64,000 nucleotides of DNA from positions 6,559,458 through 6,623,457 of the forward strand of contig NC_066851.1 of NCBI RefSeq assembly GCF_001640805.2. Reading direction: 5' to 3'. Under the pieces are notes generated by a model. The model had not been told where the DNA came from. It was given only the letters and a program-made list of their open reading frames with translations, and ran no database searches. A program made the position numbers and the translations under genes. Origin of the DNA: Lates calcarifer (lineage: Eukaryota; Chordata; Actinopteri; Centropomidae). Positions 61,897-64,000 of this stretch are shown here, one piece after another (within the stretch, counting starts at the first letter, position 1; every line of letters starts with the position of its first letter).

Positions 61897-63482
61897 CAGT
61901 GGGGCAAAAAAGTATTTAGTCAGCCACCAATTGTGCAAGTTCTTCCACTTAAAAAGATGAGAGAGGCCTGTAATTTTCATCATTCCAACTATGAGAGACT
62001 GAATGGGGGGAAAGAATCCAGGAAATCACATTGTAGGATTTTTAATGAATTAATTGGTAAATTCCTCAGTAAAATGAGTATTTGGTCACCTACAAACAAG
62101 CAAGTTTTCTGGCTCTCGCAGACCTGTAACTTCTTCTTTAAGAGGCTCCTCTGTCCTCCACTCGTTACCTGTATTAATGGCACCTGTTTGAACTCGTTAT
62201 CAGTATAAAAGACACCTGTCCACAACCTCAAACAGTCAGACTCCAAACTCCACTATGGTCAAGACCAAAGAGCTGTCAAAGGACACCAGAAACAAAATTG
62301 TAGACCTGCACCAGGCTGGGAAGACTGAATCTGCAGTAGATAAGCAGCTTGGTGTGAAGAAATCAACTGTGGGAGCAATTATTAGAAAATGGAAGACATA
62401 CAAGACCACTGATAATCTCACTCGATCTAGGGCTCCACACAAGAGCTCAAACCGTGGGGTCAAAATGATCACGAGAACGGTGAGCAAAAATCCCAGAACC
62501 ACACGGGGGGACCTAGTGAATGACCTGCAGAGAGCTGGGACCAAAGTAACAAAGGCTACCATCAGTAACACACTGCGCTGCCAGGGACTCAAATCCTGCA
62601 GTGCCAGACGTGTCCCCCTGCTTAAGCCAGTACATGTACAGGCCCGTCTGAAGTTTGCTAGAGAGCATTTGGATGATCCAGAAGAGGATTGGGAGAATGT
62701 CATATGGTCAGATGAAACCAAAATAGAACTTTCTGGTAAAAACTCAACTTGTTGTGTTTGGAGGAGAAAGAAAGCTGAGTTGCATCCAAAGAACACCATA
62801 CTTACTGTGAAGCATGGAGTGGAAACTCATGCTTTGGCTGTTTTCTGCAAAGGACCAGGACGACTGATCGTGTAAAGAAAGAATGAATGGCATGTATCGT
62901 GAGATTTTGAGTGAAAACCTCCTTCCATCAGCAAGGGCACTGAAGATGAAACGTGGCTGGGTCTTTCAGCATGACAATGATCCCAAACACACCGCCCGGG
63001 CAACGAAGGAGTGGCTTCGTAAGAAGTATTTCAAGGTCCTGGAGTGGCCTAGCCAGTCTCCCGATCTCAACCCCATAGAAAATCTTAGGAGGGAGTTGAA
63101 AGTTCGTGTTGCCCAGCGACCTCCCCAAAACCTCACTGCTCTACAGAAGATCTGCATGGAGGAATGGGCCAAAATACCAGCAACAGTGTGTAAAAACCTT
63201 GTGAAGACTGACGGAAAACATTTGACCTCTGTCATTGCCAACAAAGGGTATATAACAAAGTATTGAGATGAACTTTTATTATTGATCAAATACTTATTTT
63301 CCACCATAATTTGCAAATAAATTCTTTAAAAATCAGACAATGTGATTTTCTGGATTTTTTTTTTTTTTTTTCTCATTTTGTCTCTCATAGTTGAGGTATA
63401 CCTGTGATGAAAATTGGAGACCTCATCTTTTAAGTGGGAGAACTTGCACAATTGGTGGCTGACTGAATACTTTTTTGCCCCC
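61897..63482 (+). mobile_element. Nearly full-length Tc1-like transposon, right end damaged
   Basis: The left end at 61897 follows a TA: CAGTGGGGCAAAAAAGTATT. The right end has its complement AATACTTTTTTGCCCC but then CAAAA instead of ACTG, so the last bases are lost or mutated. The inverted repeats run over about 85 bases (TTGTGCAAGTTCTTCCACTT in the left arm). It contains a broken transposase gene at 62255-63266. Confidence 0.93.
62255..63266 (+). pseudogene. Broken Tc1-type DD34E transposase
   Basis: Two long frames: 62255-62875 and 62883-63266. The first has the N-terminal paired-like helix-turn-helix ([20 protein letters not shown]) and the first catalytic Asp in WSDETKIEL. The second has the other Asp in [16 protein letters not shown] and the Glu in [10 protein letters not shown], and ends [11 protein letters not shown], the usual end for the family. 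All three DDE residues survive, but frame changes between about 62810 and 62885 ([17 protein letters not shown], then a stop) disrupt the middle. It is therefore not expected to give an active enzyme. The low number of lesions suggests it is younger than the other Tc1 copies here. Confidence 0.9.
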
Positions 63483-64000
63483 AAAAATGCATTTAAGACT
63501 ATTATTGTCCTCCACCAAGTTTAAAAACGCATTAAGGCTGACAGACACCCTGAGGGTTATTTTCAGTAATAAAAGGCTGGTAAATTAAACCACTTTTGGG
63601 ATTTGAATCACTGGTCTATTCAAGGACAAACTCACCCATACAGAGCTACAGAAGAGTCATTTATTACTCCATTAGAAGAAATACAAAGATGGCAGAGAGA
63701 CTGCGATCACATTAGTCCTCTGAAAATGTAGAAATAATGAATGCTGCTCACACCATGAAAATCCCCACATCAAGGTAAATGGTGACTGTCAAGATATGGG
63801 GGAAACATCACTTAACGTGCCTTGAGACATCTGGCAACTTTTAATTCTTAGATTCACACATTAAGGCTCAATTTGCTACACCAGGGCAATTGGAAACATG
63901 AGACACCAAAGGAGTATTCCTCAAAGCAGGATTAACAAGTTCAACATTTGAACAACTTTGAGCTTGATGGTTGCTTCTCCTCTCAGCTTTGCAGTTGCAT
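63483..64000. other. Window end, no gene seen
   Basis: Non-coding AT-rich DNA with no ORF, repeat or element that I could recognise. Confidence 0.6.

Overview
The window is vertebrate nuclear DNA and most likely comes from a percomorph-type teleost fish. The evidence is AT-rich DNA with many GT-AG introns, three Tc1-like transposons, tRNA-derived SINE and foldback repeats of the kind common in fish genomes, and protein-coding exons close to fish sptlc2, adh8 and adh5. There is no sign of bacterial or viral organisation. Exons were assigned by eye from splice sites, reading phase and recalled family sequences; no alignment program was run.

Layout: (1) 1-4947, minus strand: 14 exons of a class 4 semaphorin (signal peptide, sema, PSI, Ig, transmembrane segment, start of a cytoplasmic tail). 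The 3' end lies outside the window. Its second coding exon carries an apparent one-base frameshift. (2) 4948-8078: head-to-head intergenic region ending in a GC-box/CpG-rich promoter. (3) 8079-26592, plus strand: complete 12-exon sptlc2, predicted 569 aa, the PLP-binding subunit of serine palmitoyltransferase. Its introns hold a Tc1 relic, a foldback repeat and microsatellites. (4) 26593-33289: gene-free, with a MITE-like element and a spaced 55-bp direct repeat. (5) 33290-59820, plus strand: a tandem array of four complete nine-exon zinc alcohol dehydrogenase genes. Three are adh8-type (class I-like, ethanol/retinol type, 378, 377 and 377 aa); the fourth is adh5 (class III, glutathione-dependent formaldehyde dehydrogenase, 376 aa). 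(6) 59821-64000: gene-free apart from Tc1 transposon remains.

The alcohol dehydrogenase array is the most informative part. Intron positions and phases are the same in all four genes. Copies 2 and 3 share blocks of almost identical exon plus intron sequence (one difference in about 231 bp around exon 6; one in about 315 bp over exons 8-9). In contrast, exon 3 and the start of exon 5, which shape the substrate site, differ strongly, especially in copy 3. This looks like patchwork gene conversion acting on the coenzyme-binding and C-terminal parts while the substrate pocket diverges. Copy 2 also lacks about 33 bp of proximal promoter that carries the TATA-like box in copies 1 and 3, and a small relic resembling adh5 exon 8 lies between copies 2 and 3.

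The genes do not form one pathway. The semaphorin is a guidance/adhesion protein, sptlc2 starts sphingolipid synthesis in the ER, and the dehydrogenases oxidise alcohols and formaldehyde adducts in the cytosol. I found no wholly new type of system; the novelty is in how the ADH array is evolving.
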